Source: Tistrella mobilis
GTDB taxonomy: Bacteria > Pseudomonadota > Alphaproteobacteria > Tistrellales > Tistrellaceae
Reading direction: 5' to 3'
Assembly: GCF_039634785.1 (NCBI RefSeq)
Contig: NZ_JBBIAB010000003.1
Coordinates: 139,724-203,723 of the forward strand
DNA length: 64,000 nt
Each line of letters starts with the position of its first letter. Positions within the stretch are counted from its first letter, which is position 1. The position numbers and the translations under genes were made by a program. Positions 17,110-26,312 of this stretch are shown here, one piece after another. The notes under the pieces were generated by a model, which was not told the DNA's origin, searched no databases, and was given only the letters and a program-made list of their open reading frames with translations.

Positions 17110-17822
17110 CCACCGCTGCCACCAGCCCGGAGATCACCGCCGGCGGCACCGCCCCCACCGTCGTCGTGCCCGTCGAGGGCGGCGGCGGCTTCGCGGTGCG
17201 CCGGGTGTTCTGCGTCGGCCGCAACTATGCCGCCCATGCCCGCGAGATGGGTCGCGACCCGGATCGCGAGCCGCCCTTCTTCTTCACCAAATGGGCCGAA
17301 AGCGTGGTGCCCGGCAGCGGCACCATCACCTATCCGCCGCGCACCGCCAATTATCACCACGAGGTCGAACTGGTGGTGGCGATTGCCGAAGGCGGCGCCA
17401 ACATCCCGCAGGACCGGGCGCTGGATCATGTGTTCGGCTATGCGGTCGGCCTGGACATGACCCGCCGCGACCTGCAGCTGGCCGCCCGCGATCTGGGCCG
17501 GCCCTGGGACGAGGGCAAGAATGTCGAGCAGAGCTGCCCGATGGCGGCGCTGGTGCCGGCGGCCCGCATCGGCCACCCCGATCGGGGCCGGATCGTGCTG
17601 ACGGTGGACGGCGCCGTGCGCCAGGAGGCGGACCTTGCCGACCTGATCTGGAGCGTGCCCGAGATCGTGTCGATCCTGTCGGAGAGCTGGAGCCTTCAGC
17701 CCGGCGACCTGATCTTCACCGGTACGCCCGCGGGCGTGGGGGCGGTGGTGCCGGGTGCGGTGATGCATGCCGAGATCGACGGCCTGCCGGCGCTGGACGT
17801 GACGGTGGCGGCGGCCGGCTGA
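17106..17822 (+). CDS. nagK: Fumarylpyruvate hydrolase (FAH family)
   Basis: This 238-residue protein of the fumarylacetoacetate hydrolase superfamily has the entry motif FCVGRNYAAHAREMG, metal ligands in HHEVELVVAI (ExE), and GLDMTRRDLQLAARDLGRPW. The last motif is the hallmark of fumarylpyruvate rather than fumarylacetoacetate hydrolases. The end of the core reads IFTGTPAGVG. It would split fumarylpyruvate to fumarate and pyruvate in the cytoplasm. Translation is coupled to the dioxygenase gene by an ATGA overlap. Confidence 0.9.
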   Translation: MTTAATSPEITAGGTAPTVVVPVEGGGGFAVRRVFCVGRNYAAHAREMGRDPDREPPFFFTKWAESVVPGSGTITYPPRTANYHHEVELVVAIAEGGANIPQDRALDHVFGYAVGLDMTRRDLQLAARDLGRPWDEGKNVEQSCPMAALVPAARIGHPDRGRIVLTVDGAVRQEADLADLIWSVPEIVSILSESWSLQPGDLIFTGTPAGVGAVVPGAVMHAEIDGLPALDVTVAAAG

Positions 17823-17900
17823 CGGGCGCCGGAAGAAAGACGGGTGCGGCCGGCGGGGAATGACCGGCCGCCCCTCCATGACATTGGGGAGGAGACGACC

Positions 17901-18944
17901 ATGCGCGGTTTTATCGCGGCGGCCTTCGGGGCCGCCCTCACCCTCGCCGGTCTGGGCGGCGGTGTGGCGCCGGCCGCGGCGCAGGAGACGGTGACGCTGA
18001 AGATCAGCCACTATCTGCCGGCCAGCCACGGCTTCCAGGCCGATTTCCTGGGCCCCTGGGCGGAAGAGCTGGAGCGGCGCACCAACGGCAAGGTGAAGGC
18101 AGAGATCTATCCCGGCACCAGCAGCTTCGGCAATGCCGCCCGCCAGGCCGATCAGGTCCGCGCCGGGGTGATCGACATCGCGCTTGGTCTGCGCGGCATT
18201 CCGCGCGGCCGGTTCGAGCGCAGCTCGGTCTTCGAACTGCCCTTCGTCGTCAGCGAGGCCGGTGCCGGCACCAGGGCGATGTGGGAGATGTACAAATCCG
18301 GCGCGCTGGCCGACGACTACAAGGATTACAAGGTTCTGGCGCTGTTCGTGCACAATGGCGGCCTGTTCCACACCACCTCTGTCCCCGTCCATGAACTGTC
18401 GGATCTGAAGGGTCTGCGCCTGCGCACGCCGAGCGAGGCGGTGTCGGTGATGCTGCAGTCGCTGGGCGCGAGCGCCGTGGGCCTGCCGCCGAGCGAGATT
18501 TACGAGAACCTGCAGAAGGGCACGCTGGACGGGCTGGTCACCACCTGGGACCTGGTCGGCGCCACCCGGCTGAACGAGGTGGTCAAGTACCACACCGACG
18601 GCCGGGTCTATACCGCGGCCTTCTACGTGCTGATGAACAAGCGCAAGTATGAGAGCCTGCCCGCCGACGTGAAGCAGGCGATCGACGAGACCACCGGCGA
18701 TGCGCTGGTCGCGAAGTTCGGCGACTGGTGGGCGAAGTGGGACAAGGCCGGCCGCGAGGACGCGGTCGCGCGCGGCCACGAGATCATCGAGATCGACGAG
18801 GCCACCCGCAACCGCTGGCGCGAAGAGCTGACGCCGATGATCAACGCCTATATCGAGCGGCTGCAGAACAACGGCGTCGCCGATGCCCGCGCGCTCTACG
18901 ACCAGGCCCGCGACCTCACCGCCCGCTACGAGGCCGCGGAATGA
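17901..18944 (+). CDS. dctP: TRAP transporter solute-binding subunit (DctP) of the gentisate operon
   Basis: This 347-residue periplasmic binding protein has a signal peptide cut at PAAAQ. The mature start VTLKISHYLPASHGFQADF belongs to the DctP group that has aromatic-acid or mandelate-type ligands among its known ligands. LKGLRLRTPSEAVS carries the conserved Arg, and GATRLNEVVKYHTDG follows in the C-terminal lobe. GGAGGAGACGACC precedes the ATG at 17901. Location inside the gentisate operon points to gentisate or a precursor as substrate, which is inference. Confidence 0.9.
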   Translation: MRGFIAAAFGAALTLAGLGGGVAPAAAQETVTLKISHYLPASHGFQADFLGPWAEELERRTNGKVKAEIYPGTSSFGNAARQADQVRAGVIDIALGLRGIPRGRFERSSVFELPFVVSEAGAGTRAMWEMYKSGALADDYKDYKVLALFVHNGGLFHTTSVPVHELSDLKGLRLRTPSEAVSVMLQSLGASAVGLPPSEIYENLQKGTLDGLVTTWDLVGATRLNEVVKYHTDGRVYTAAFYVLMNKRKYESLPADVKQAIDETTGDALVAKFGDWWAKWDKAGREDAVARGHEIIEIDEATRNRWREELTPMINAYIERLQNNGVADARALYDQARDLTARYEAAE

Positions 18945-19507
18945 CCAAAAGCCCTTCGGCATCGCCCCGGCCCGCACGCGGCGGTGCCGTCCGGCTGATC
19001 GACGGCCTGATCGAGGCGGCGGCGCTGTTCGGCGTCGCCTGCCTCGGCATCGGGATCGTCGCCACGGTGGCCGATGTTCTCGGCCGCCAGGTTCTCGGCT
19101 TTCAGGTGACCGGCACCGTCGACCTCACCCAGCTGGCGGTGGTTACCTGCGCCTTTCTCTCCCTGCCCTTCGGCTTCCGTCGCGGCGCCCATGTCGCGGT
19201 CGAACTTCTGGACGACCGGCTGCCGCCCGCGGCCCTGCGTGCGCTGGATCTGCTGGCCGGCATCGCCGGGCTGGCGGTCATGTTCGTGATCGCCTGGCGC
19301 GGCTGGGGCGAGCTGGAGCTGGCGCTCGACTATGGTTCGATCTCGCAGGATCTGGGCCTGCCGCTCTGGATCCATCGCGGCCTGGTCGTGGCCGGCGGCG
19401 CGCTCGGCGTGCTCGCCTGCCTGATGAACATGGCCGAGGCCCTCGGCCTCTGGTCACGCCCCGCGCCCGCCCCTGCCGGCGCCTCCGTCTCCGTCAACGA
19501 GGGCTGA
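18941..19507 (+). CDS. dctQ: TRAP transporter small permease subunit (DctQ)
   Basis: This 188-residue protein has four hydrophobic helices and the DctQ pattern: VLGRQVLGFQVTGTVDLTQL in the first half and FGFRRGAHVAVELL after helix 2. The start overlaps the dctP stop as ATGA, and the dctM start follows 6 nt after its stop. An Ala/Pro-rich tail ends the protein. It pairs with the large subunit to form the membrane part of the aromatic-acid uptake system. Confidence 0.88.
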   Translation: MTKSPSASPRPARGGAVRLIDGLIEAAALFGVACLGIGIVATVADVLGRQVLGFQVTGTVDLTQLAVVTCAFLSLPFGFRRGAHVAVELLDDRLPPAALRALDLLAGIAGLAVMFVIAWRGWGELELALDYGSISQDLGLPLWIHRGLVVAGGALGVLACLMNMAEALGLWSRPAPAPAGASVSVNEG

Positions 19508-19513
19508 GTTCCC

Positions 19514-20854
19514 ATGGATCTGACGATCGGCGTGCTCGGCTTCGTGGCCGTGCTCGTGCTGGGCATCCTGCGCGTGCCCGTGGCCGTGGCGATGGCCGTG
19601 GTCGGCCTGGCCGGCGGTGCGGCTCTGGGCGGGCTCGACGGCATTCTCTATCTGTCGGGCACGCTGCCCTATGACGCGGTCTCGCCCTATGGCCTGTCGG
19701 TCGTGCCGCTTTTCGTGATGATGGGCGTGTTCGCCGGCCGTGCCGGGCTGTCGCGGGCGCTTTACGACGTGGCGGATCTTCTGGTCGGCCGCTTCCGCGG
19801 CGGCCTCGCCATGGCGACGATCGGCGCCAGCGCCGGCTTCGGTGCGATCTGCGGGTCCAGCCTCGCCACCTGTGCGACCATCGGCAAGGTGGCACTGCCC
19901 GAAATGCGCCGCCACGGCTATCCCGACGATCTGGCGGCGGGCGCGGTTGCAGCCGGCGGCACGCTGGGCGTGCTGATCCCGCCCTCGGTGATCATCGTGC
20001 TTTATGCGCTGATCACCGAACAGTCGATCGGCGCACTGTTCGCCGCCGCCCTGGTCCCCGGGCTGATCGCCACCCTCTATTACATGATCGCCGCCCGGAT
20101 CTCGGCCCGCCGGCTGCCGCGGCGGGGCGAGCGCCCGCAGGAAGCCGCGCGTAAACGCGGCGACTATACGGAAGAAGAAGCCGCGCAAAAGCGCGGTGGG
20201 GGCCTGCGCCTGCTCGCCATCGCCGATATCGTGGTGCTGTTCGGCCTGGTGATCGGCGGCATCTATGCCGGCCTGTTCTCCCCCACCGAAGCGGCCGCGA
20301 TCGGTGCCGGCGGTGCCGCCCTGCTCGCCTGGGTGCGCGGCGGGCTGAAGGGCGGCGAGCTGCGCGGCGCGATGGTGGAAACCGCGCTCACCTCGGGCAT
20401 GATCTTCCTGATCCTGATCGGCGCGGCGCTGTTCAACTATTTCGTCGAGACCTCGGGCCTGCCCCAGGCATTGGTGGGCGCGATCGCGGCCGCCGGCCTC
20501 GGCCAGCTGGAAGTCATCCTGCTGCTGGTCGCCTTCTATCTGGTGCTCGGCTGCTTCATGGACAGCATGTCGATGGTGCTGCTGACGGTGCCCGCGGTCT
20601 TCCCGCTGATCCAGGCCAGCGGTATCGATCCGATCTGGTTCGGCATCCTGCTGGTGACGGTGGTCGAACTCGGCCTGATCACGCCGCCGATCGGCATGAA
20701 CCTGTTCGTTCTGAAGGGCATCGATGCCCGGCTCGATCTGGGTGTGGTGATCCGCGGCGTGCTGCCCTTCATCGGCGCCGATGTGGTGCGGGTGGTGACG
20801 CTGATCGCCCTGCCCCAGGTCGTGCTGTTCCTGCCCCATCTGCTCGGCTTCTGA
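19514..20854 (+). CDS. dctM: TRAP transporter large permease subunit (DctM) with in-frame palindromic insert
   Basis: This 446-residue DctM-type permease shows the usual signatures: SSLATCATIGKVALPEM, GVLIPPSVIIVLYALITEQ, SPTEAAAIGAGGA and LGLITPPIGMNLFVL. It is longer than the first DctM mainly because of a charged cytoplasmic loop at about residues 203-230. That loop is encoded by two small palindromes and repeats the peptide EAA(R/Q)KRG. The reading frame stays open through the insert, so the protein is probably functional. It works with the upstream DctP and DctQ. Confidence 0.9.
   Translation: MDLTIGVLGFVAVLVLGILRVPVAVAMAVVGLAGGAALGGLDGILYLSGTLPYDAVSPYGLSVVPLFVMMGVFAGRAGLSRALYDVADLLVGRFRGGLAMATIGASAGFGAICGSSLATCATIGKVALPEMRRHGYPDDLAAGAVAAGGTLGVLIPPSVIIVLYALITEQSIGALFAAALVPGLIATLYYMIAARISARRLPRRGERPQEAARKRGDYTEEEAAQKRGGGLRLLAIADIVVLFGLVIGGIYAGLFSPTEAAAIGAGGAALLAWVRGGLKGGELRGAMVETALTSGMIFLILIGAALFNYFVETSGLPQALVGAIAAAGLGQLEVILLLVAFYLVLGCFMDSMSMVLLTVPAVFPLIQASGIDPIWFGILLVTVVELGLITPPIGMNLFVLKGIDARLDLGVVIRGVLPFIGADVVRVVTLIALPQVVLFLPHLLGF
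20141..20200 (+). repeat. Pair of palindromic elements inside dctM coding sequence
   Basis: Two similar units start GAAGCCGCGC. Each forms a hairpin: CCGCG/CGCGG at 20145-20160, and a perfect CCGCGC-AAAA-GCGCGG at 20181-20196. They are translated in frame as related EAA(R/Q)KRG peptides in a loop between membrane helices. The pattern resembles protein-coding palindromic insertions described in Rickettsia. Confidence 0.7.
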
Positions 20855-20868
20855 GGACCCTGCCCCCC

Positions 20869-21543
20869 ATGACCATCGAACCCGATACCGCCGGAACCGA
20901 TACCGTCTTCCACGGCTATTTCCGCTCCTCCGCCGCCTATCGCTGCCGGATCGCCTTCAACCTGAAGGGCTTTGCGCCCGCGCAGCGCTTCGTGCATCTG
21001 CGCAAGGGCGAACAGAAGAGCGCGGCCTACAAGGCGCTCTCACCCGCAGGGCTGGTGCCGGCGCTGGAAACGCCGCGCGGCGTACTCACCCAGTCGCTCG
21101 CGATCATCGAATGGCTGGACGAGACCATGCCCGATCCGGCGCTGCTGCCGGCGGATGCCTGGACGCGTGCCAAGGCCCGCGCCTTCGCCCAGACCATCGC
21201 CTGCGACATCCACCCGGTGAACAATCTGCGGATCCTGGGCTATCTCAAGACCCCGCTCGGCCACGACCAGGCGACGGTCGACACCTGGTACCGCCACTGG
21301 ATCGCCGAGGGCCTGAGTGCCGCGGAAGCCCTGGCGCAGGATGCCGGCGGAGGCGGCCGCTTCCTGTTCGGCGACCGGCCGGGCCTCGCCGAAATCTGCC
21401 TGGTGCCCCAGCTCTACAATGCCCGCCGCTTCGCCTGCCCGCTGGAGGCCTATCCGCGGCTGCTGGCGGTGGAAGCGGCCTGCAACGCCCTGCCCGCCTT
21501 CGCAGACGCCGCCCCCGATCGCCAGCCGGACGCCGAGGGCTGA
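20869..21543 (+). CDS. maiA: Maleylpyruvate / maleylacetoacetate isomerase (zeta-class GST)
   Basis: This 224-residue glutathione-S-transferase carries the zeta-class active-site motif FRSSAAYRCRIAFNLKG (about residues 18-34), with the catalytic Ser-Ser. LSPAGLVPALE and the glutathione-contacting QSLAIIEWLDE follow, and IACDIHPVNNLRIL is typical of maleylacetoacetate/maleylpyruvate isomerases. In this operon it should isomerise maleylpyruvate to fumarylpyruvate (NagL role). A homogentisate-pathway role is less likely because the dioxygenase next to it is of the gentisate type. Confidence 0.9.
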   Translation: MTIEPDTAGTDTVFHGYFRSSAAYRCRIAFNLKGFAPAQRFVHLRKGEQKSAAYKALSPAGLVPALETPRGVLTQSLAIIEWLDETMPDPALLPADAWTRAKARAFAQTIACDIHPVNNLRILGYLKTPLGHDQATVDTWYRHWIAEGLSAAEALAQDAGGGGRFLFGDRPGLAEICLVPQLYNARRFACPLEAYPRLLAVEAACNALPAFADAAPDRQPDAEG

Positions 21544-21555
21544 AGCGGCAGCCCC

Positions 21556-22785
21556 TCAACCCCGGGCGCCGGCAGCCTTCGCGAGCATGGCCACGGCGCG
21601 GTCGACCTCTGCCTCGGTGGTGAAGCGGCCGAGGCCCAGGCGCAGGGCCGCCGTCACCCGCGCCTCGGCGAGTTTCAGCGCCCGAAGCACGTAGGACGGC
21701 TCCACCGCCGCCGAGGAACAGGCCGAACCGGCCGACATGGCGATGTCGGGCAGCGCCCGGATGATCCGGTCGGCCTCGGTGCCGGGGATCGAGAGATTAA
21801 GGTTGTGCGGCACGCGCGGCATATGGCCGGGGGCTTCGCTTCCGGTGAAGGCGGCGCCGTTGATTTCGGGCGTGAGCCCGGCGGCGGTCAACCCCGCCAG
21901 CAGGCGCAGATGCAGCCGGCCGATGCGCTGCGTTTCTTCCGGCCCTTCCTGACGCGCCAGACGGGCCGCCTCTCCCAGGCCGACGACCAGGGGGGTCGGC
22001 AGGGTGCCGGCCCGCAGGCCGCGTTCCTGACGGCCGCCGTCGAACAGCGGCTGGATGCGGTCCTCGATCCCCCGGCGCACGAACAATGCGCCCACGCCCT
22101 TGGGGCCGTAGATCTTGTGGCCCGACAGGCTGAGCATGTCGACGGGGGCACGGCGCAGGTCGAGCGGGATGCGCCCTGCCGCCTGGGCGGCGTCGGTATG
22201 GACCAGGGCGCCCCGCTCATGGGCGCGGGCGGCGATGTCGGCGACCGGCTGGACGGTGCCGATCTCGTTGTTCACCGCCATCACCGAGACCAGCAGCGTG
22301 TCGTCGCGCAGCACCGCCGCGACCGCATCGGCCCGCACGATGCCGTCGGGGCCGGGCGGCACCACCGTCACCTCGAAGCCATGGGCTGCTGCCATGCGCT
22401 CGGCCGCCGCCAGCACGCAGCGATGCTCGATCGCGCTCACCACCAGATGGCGGCGCGGATCGCCGGCCGCCACCGCCGCCAGCGCCACGCCCTTGATCGC
22501 GAGGTTGTTCGATTCGGTGGCGCCCGAGGTGAAGACGATCTCGCCCTGATCGGCCCCGATCAGGGTCGCGACCTGGCGCCGCGCCTTGACCACCGCGGCA
22601 TCGGCATCCCAGCCCCAGCGATGGGTGGCGGAATGCGGATTGCCGAACTGGGTGGTGAGATAGGGCATCATCGCCTCAAGCACCCGCGGGTCCATGGGCG
22701 TGGTCGCCTGGTTGTCCAGATAGATCGGCGCCGCCGGACAGTCGGTATCGTCGCTCATGCGGCCGGGAGCCTCCATAGCGGTCAT
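21556..22785 (-). CDS. iscS: Cysteine desulfurase (IscS/NifS family)
   Basis: This 409-residue PLP enzyme takes sulfur from cysteine for Fe-S assembly. It shows YLDNQATTPMDP at the N-terminus, TSGATESNN, an SAIEH His that stacks on PLP, HTDAAQAAG, the PLP-lysine in SLSGHKIYGPKG, and the catalytic Cys in the mobile loop SAGSACSSAAVEPS. The gene is the last of the leftward cysE-iscR-nifS-iscS group, 91 bp after the preceding desulfurase gene. No sufBCD genes follow here, because the next gene is convergent. Confidence 0.92.
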   Translation of the reverse strand: MTAMEAPGRMSDDTDCPAAPIYLDNQATTPMDPRVLEAMMPYLTTQFGNPHSATHRWGWDADAAVVKARRQVATLIGADQGEIVFTSGATESNNLAIKGVALAAVAAGDPRRHLVVSAIEHRCVLAAAERMAAAHGFEVTVVPPGPDGIVRADAVAAVLRDDTLLVSVMAVNNEIGTVQPVADIAARAHERGALVHTDAAQAAGRIPLDLRRAPVDMLSLSGHKIYGPKGVGALFVRRGIEDRIQPLFDGGRQERGLRAGTLPTPLVVGLGEAARLARQEGPEETQRIGRLHLRLLAGLTAAGLTPEINGAAFTGSEAPGHMPRVPHNLNLSIPGTEADRIIRALPDIAMSAGSACSSAAVEPSYVLRALKLAEARVTAALRLGLGRFTTEAEVDRAVAMLAKAAGARG

Positions 22786-22876
22786 CGCATCACGTCTCCG
22801 TCACCGGCCCGATCGGGCCCCCGGTTGTCGTTCCGTCGCAGCCGGCACCCGCCAGATGACGCGCGCGCCGCAGATC

Positions 22877-24013
22877 TCATTCGGCGGCCGCCCGGTTCCG
22901 CCGGGCCGCCATGCGGCACCAGGCGGCGATGAAGGCCTCGGCATCATCGACCGTGCTGCCGGCCCCCAGGCTGACCCTGATCGCCTGGCCGGCCAGATCC
23001 CCCAGCCCCATCGCGGCCAGCACCGGGCTTGCCGCCACCTTGCCCGAGGAGCAGGCGGAGCCGGCCGAAACCGCGATCCCGGCCAGATCCATCCGCATCA
23101 CCTGGGTTTCGGAGGCGATGCCCGGCAGCACCACCGACAGGGTGTTGGCGACCCGGCCAAAGGCGGCATCCCGCCCCGGGAACAGGACATCCGGCGCCGC
23201 ATCGGCAAGTGCCGCCTGGATCCGATCGCGCAGCGCCGCCAGACGCAGCGCCTCGGCCGCCCGATCCGTGGCGCACAGCACCGCGGCCGCCGCCCCGAAA
23301 CCGGCAATGCCGGCCAGGTTCTCGGTACCGCCGCGGCGGCGGTATTCCTGCCCGCCGGGGATCAGCGCCGCAGGTTCGATCTCCGGCCCCGCGACCAGCA
23401 CGCCCACACCCTTGGGGCCGCCGATCTTATGGGCGGAGAGTGACAGGAAATCGACGGCACCGCACAAGGTTCCGAGGTCGAGCCGTCCGGCGGCCTGCAC
23501 CGCATCGCAGGCGACGCGCCCGCCCCGGGCATGGACCAGCGCCGCGATCTCCGCCACCGGCTGGATGACCCCGGTCTCGTTGTTGACCGCCATCACCGCG
23601 ACGAGCGCACCGGCGCCGCCATCCGGCAGCCGATCCAGCGCGGCCGCGACCGCATGCGGGTGGACGACGCCCTGATCGTCGACCGGAATGCGCGGGGCAT
23701 GGGGCGCCGCCGCCAGCACGCTGTCATGCTCCACGGCCGACACCGCAAGCGGGCCCACCGCGGCCTGATGCAGCATCCAGGCATTGGATTCGCTGCCGCC
23801 CGAGGTGAACAGCACCCGGTCGGGCCGGGTGCCGCAGAGTGCGGCGATCTCGGCCCGGGCCTGTTCCACCACCGCCCGCGCGGCGCGGCCCTCGGCATGA
23901 ACCGAGGACGGGTTGCCGGCCAGATCCAGCACCTCGATCATCCGCGCCCGCGCCGCCGGCAGCAGCGGCGCACCGGCATTGTGATCCAGGAAATGACGCA
24001 CGGCACCGGTCAT
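22877..24013 (-). CDS. Second cysteine desulfurase (NifS/IscS-like)
   Basis: This 378-residue paralogue carries the same set: FLDHNAGAPLLP, NPSSVHAEGR, FTSGGSESN, SAVEHDSVL, ACDAVQAAGRLD, PLP-lysine in SLSAHKIGGPKG, and catalytic Cys in SAGSACSSGKV. It starts at an ATGA overlap with iscR, so it is the gene most directly coupled to the regulator. Two desulfurases in one operon is a recurrent alphaproteobacterial arrangement. Which of them feeds Fe-S assembly and which feeds other sulfur acceptors cannot be told from sequence. Confidence 0.9.
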   Translation of the reverse strand: MTGAVRHFLDHNAGAPLLPAARARMIEVLDLAGNPSSVHAEGRAARAVVEQARAEIAALCGTRPDRVLFTSGGSESNAWMLHQAAVGPLAVSAVEHDSVLAAAPHAPRIPVDDQGVVHPHAVAAALDRLPDGGAGALVAVMAVNNETGVIQPVAEIAALVHARGGRVACDAVQAAGRLDLGTLCGAVDFLSLSAHKIGGPKGVGVLVAGPEIEPAALIPGGQEYRRRGGTENLAGIAGFGAAAAVLCATDRAAEALRLAALRDRIQAALADAAPDVLFPGRDAAFGRVANTLSVVLPGIASETQVMRMDLAGIAVSAGSACSSGKVAASPVLAAMGLGDLAGQAIRVSLGAGSTVDDAEAFIAAWCRMAARRNRAAAE

Positions 24014-24531
24014 GGGTGATCATCCCGATGCGCCGCGGCCAGATCGGCGATGCTGACCCGGGCGAGCCTGTCGCGGACCCCGGCATCGACCGCCTGCCAG
24101 AGGGCGACCACGCCGCAGCCGAAACGGCCTTCCACCCCCCGCAGCCGGCCATCGCCGCCTTCGACCGCGGCCACCACATCGGCGACGCTGATCGCCTCGG
24201 GCGCGCGGGTCAGGCAGTAGCCGCCGGCAGCCCCCCGGGCGCTGCGCACCAGGCCGCGCCGGCGCAGCTTGCGGAACAGCTGCTCCAGATAGGCGGGCGG
24301 AATATCGGCACAGGTCGCGATGTCGGAAATACAGGTCGGCGTGGCGCAGCGCCGCCGGGCCAGTTCGACCATGGCCACCACGGCGTAATGCGCGCGGGCG
24401 CCCACCCGGACCACACCCGACCCGCCCGCCGCCTCCCGCGCGGCCGGGCGTGCATGCCGGGGCAGATCGGCGGTCCCGGAACAGTCGGGGTCGGCGGTTT
24501 CGATCGCGGCACTGTCGAAGCTGTCGGGCAT
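24010..24531 (-). CDS. iscR: Rrf2/IscR-type Fe-S cluster regulator with one loop cysteine
   Basis: This 173-residue Rrf2-family winged-helix protein carries YAVVAMVELARR, ISDIATCADIPPAYLEQLFRKLRRRGLV and GAAGGYCLTRAPEAISVADVV. An extra N-terminal tail of about 40 residues precedes it. Of the three cluster cysteines of E. coli IscR (92, 98, 104), only the position of the third is kept (Cys139 in FGCGVVALW). This fits the alphaproteobacterial IscR type, in which cluster ligation differs. It probably senses Fe-S or iron status and controls the two desulfurase genes. Confidence 0.85.
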   Translation of the reverse strand: MPDSFDSAAIETADPDCSGTADLPRHARPAAREAAGGSGVVRVGARAHYAVVAMVELARRRCATPTCISDIATCADIPPAYLEQLFRKLRRRGLVRSARGAAGGYCLTRAPEAISVADVVAAVEGGDGRLRGVEGRFGCGVVALWQAVDAGVRDRLARVSIADLAAAHRDDHP

Positions 24532-24581
24532 GGGGCGCAGCCTGGCGTTTGTGGGGCGGGTGGGGCGCAGATCCGGAAAGG

Positions 24582-25322
24582 TCAGCGCCGGTCGGCGGCG
24601 CCGGGCAGGCGATGGATACGGGCTTCGGCATCGGTGACCGCCCGGGCATGGGCGTCGGGGTCGAGCCCGGCCTCCAGCTCGCTCACCCGCGCCGACAGGC
24701 GCTGCACCTCGCTCAACAGCCCGTCGACGATCCGCGACATCGGGTCCGGCAGGTCGGGAGTACCGATCGCATAGGCGTCGAAACGGCGCATCTCTTCGTC
24801 CAGCCCGCCGCGGGCCTTGACGATCCGGCCCGGGATGCCGACCACGGTGGCGCCCGGCGGAACGTCCTTGACCACCACGGCGTTGGAGCCGATGCGAGCA
24901 TCGGCGCCGACCGTGATCGGCCCCAGAACCTTGGCACCCGCCCCCACGATGGTGCCTTCCAGCACGGTGGGATGGCGCTTGCCCTTCTCCCAGCTGGTGC
25001 CGCCCAGGGTCACGCCCTGATACAGCGTGACGTTGTCGGCGATCTCGGTGGTTTCGCCGATCACCACGCCCATGCCGTGGTCGATGAAGAAGCCATGGCC
25101 GATGGTGGCGCCGGGATGAATTTCGATGGCGGTCAGGAAGCGCCCCAGATGCGACACCCAGCGCCCGAGCAGCTTGAAATTCCGCCGCCACAGCCAGTTC
25201 GCGACCCGGTAGATCATGATCGCGTGGAAGCCGGGATAGCAGAGAATCACCTCCAGCCGGCTGCGCACCGCGGGGTCACGATCGAACACCACGTCGATCT
25301 CGCGTTTCAGGCTCTTGAACAT
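24582..25322 (-). CDS. cysE: Serine O-acetyltransferase
   Basis: This 246-residue enzyme makes O-acetylserine, the committed precursor of cysteine. It has an N-terminal helical domain ([21 protein letters not shown]) and a left-handed beta-helix of hexapeptide repeats with [23 protein letters not shown], which holds the catalytic His and Asp. [17 protein letters not shown] follows, and the C-terminal GIPGRIV end is typical. A long polar tail follows the fold. ATG 25322 is preferred over an upstream GTG because family similarity begins there. Cysteine made here feeds the desulfurases encoded downstream. Confidence 0.92.
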   Translation of the reverse strand: MFKSLKREIDVVFDRDPAVRSRLEVILCYPGFHAIMIYRVANWLWRRNFKLLGRWVSHLGRFLTAIEIHPGATIGHGFFIDHGMGVVIGETTEIADNVTLYQGVTLGGTSWEKGKRHPTVLEGTIVGAGAKVLGPITVGADARIGSNAVVVKDVPPGATVVGIPGRIVKARGGLDEEMRRFDAYAIGTPDLPDPMSRIVDGLLSEVQRLSARVSELEAGLDPDAHARAVTDAEARIHRLPGAADRR

Positions 25323-25519
25323 GGCCTCGCACCGTGTGATATCATCCGCCACCCTGCGTCCGGCGACGGACTCCGTTATGGCGCCCCGACCGCTGCGCGC
25401 GACCCGACGTCGTTTCGACGGACTCTACGGATATCCGACCGAAACAGTCAAGATTGTCCGTCATCACCGGCCCCCGCCCGGGCGCTTAGACGTCGGCAAC
25501 GACAATACTGGGAGCAGCA

Positions 25520-26158
25520 ATGCCCGAAGTGATCATCAACGGACCCGAAGGACGCCTTGAAGGCCGGTATCACCACGGGACGGCGAAAAACGCGCCGATC
25601 GCGCTGATCCTGCATCCGCATCCGCAGCATGGCGGCACGATGAACAACAAGGTGGCCTACACCTTGTTCCAGACGTTCAAGGCCCGCGGCTTTTCGGTGC
25701 TCCGCTTCAACTTCCGCGGCGTCGGCCGGTCCCAGGGCAGTTTCGACAACGGCCAGGGCGAGCTGTCGGATGCGGCATCGGCCCTCGACTGGATGCAGAA
25801 CTACAACCCGAACGCCACCGGCTGCTGGATCGCCGGCTTCTCGTTCGGGGCCTGGATCGCCATGCAGCTGCTGATGCGCCGGCCCGAGATCGACGGCTTC
25901 ATCTCGGTCGCGCCGCCGGCGAACATGTATGATTTCACCTTCCTCGCCCCCTGCCCGTCTTCGGGGCTGATCATCCATGGCGACCGCGACGACATCGTCT
26001 CGCCCGATTCGGTGACCAAGCTGGCGGCGAAGCTGAACAGCCAGAAGGGCATCACCATCGAGCACAAGGTGGTACCGGGCGCCGACCATTTCTTCGGCCA
26101 GCAGCTGGAGACGGTGGCGGCGCTCAGCGACGATTATCTGACCCGCGCGGGGCTTTGA
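25520..26158 (+). CDS. Alpha/beta hydrolase (COG2945-like)
   Basis: This 212-residue cytoplasmic alpha/beta hydrolase opens with LILHPHPQHGGTMNNKV, which holds the oxyanion region typical of the group. FNFRGVGRSQG follows, then the nucleophile elbow GFSFG (about residue 112), the acid in IHGDRDDIVSPD, and His in GADHFF. GGGAG precedes the ATG. It is divergent from cysE across a 197-bp gap in which no clear promoter was recognised. The substrate is unknown. Confidence 0.85.
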   Translation: MPEVIINGPEGRLEGRYHHGTAKNAPIALILHPHPQHGGTMNNKVAYTLFQTFKARGFSVLRFNFRGVGRSQGSFDNGQGELSDAASALDWMQNYNPNATGCWIAGFSFGAWIAMQLLMRRPEIDGFISVAPPANMYDFTFLAPCPSSGLIIHGDRDDIVSPDSVTKLAAKLNSQKGITIEHKVVPGADHFFGQQLETVAALSDDYLTRAGL

Positions 26159-26312
26159 GGCGCGGAAAGCGGAACCCGGATGATGGGGATAAGCGGCAAA
26201 GAGCCACGGACGGATTAATTTCGGCCCAGGTATAACGTAGGGGGCCGATTTTGATTGTCGCCGTCCACTATCTCAGCCACGATTCCCCGCATCTTTTCAT
26301 GGGAGAAACATC

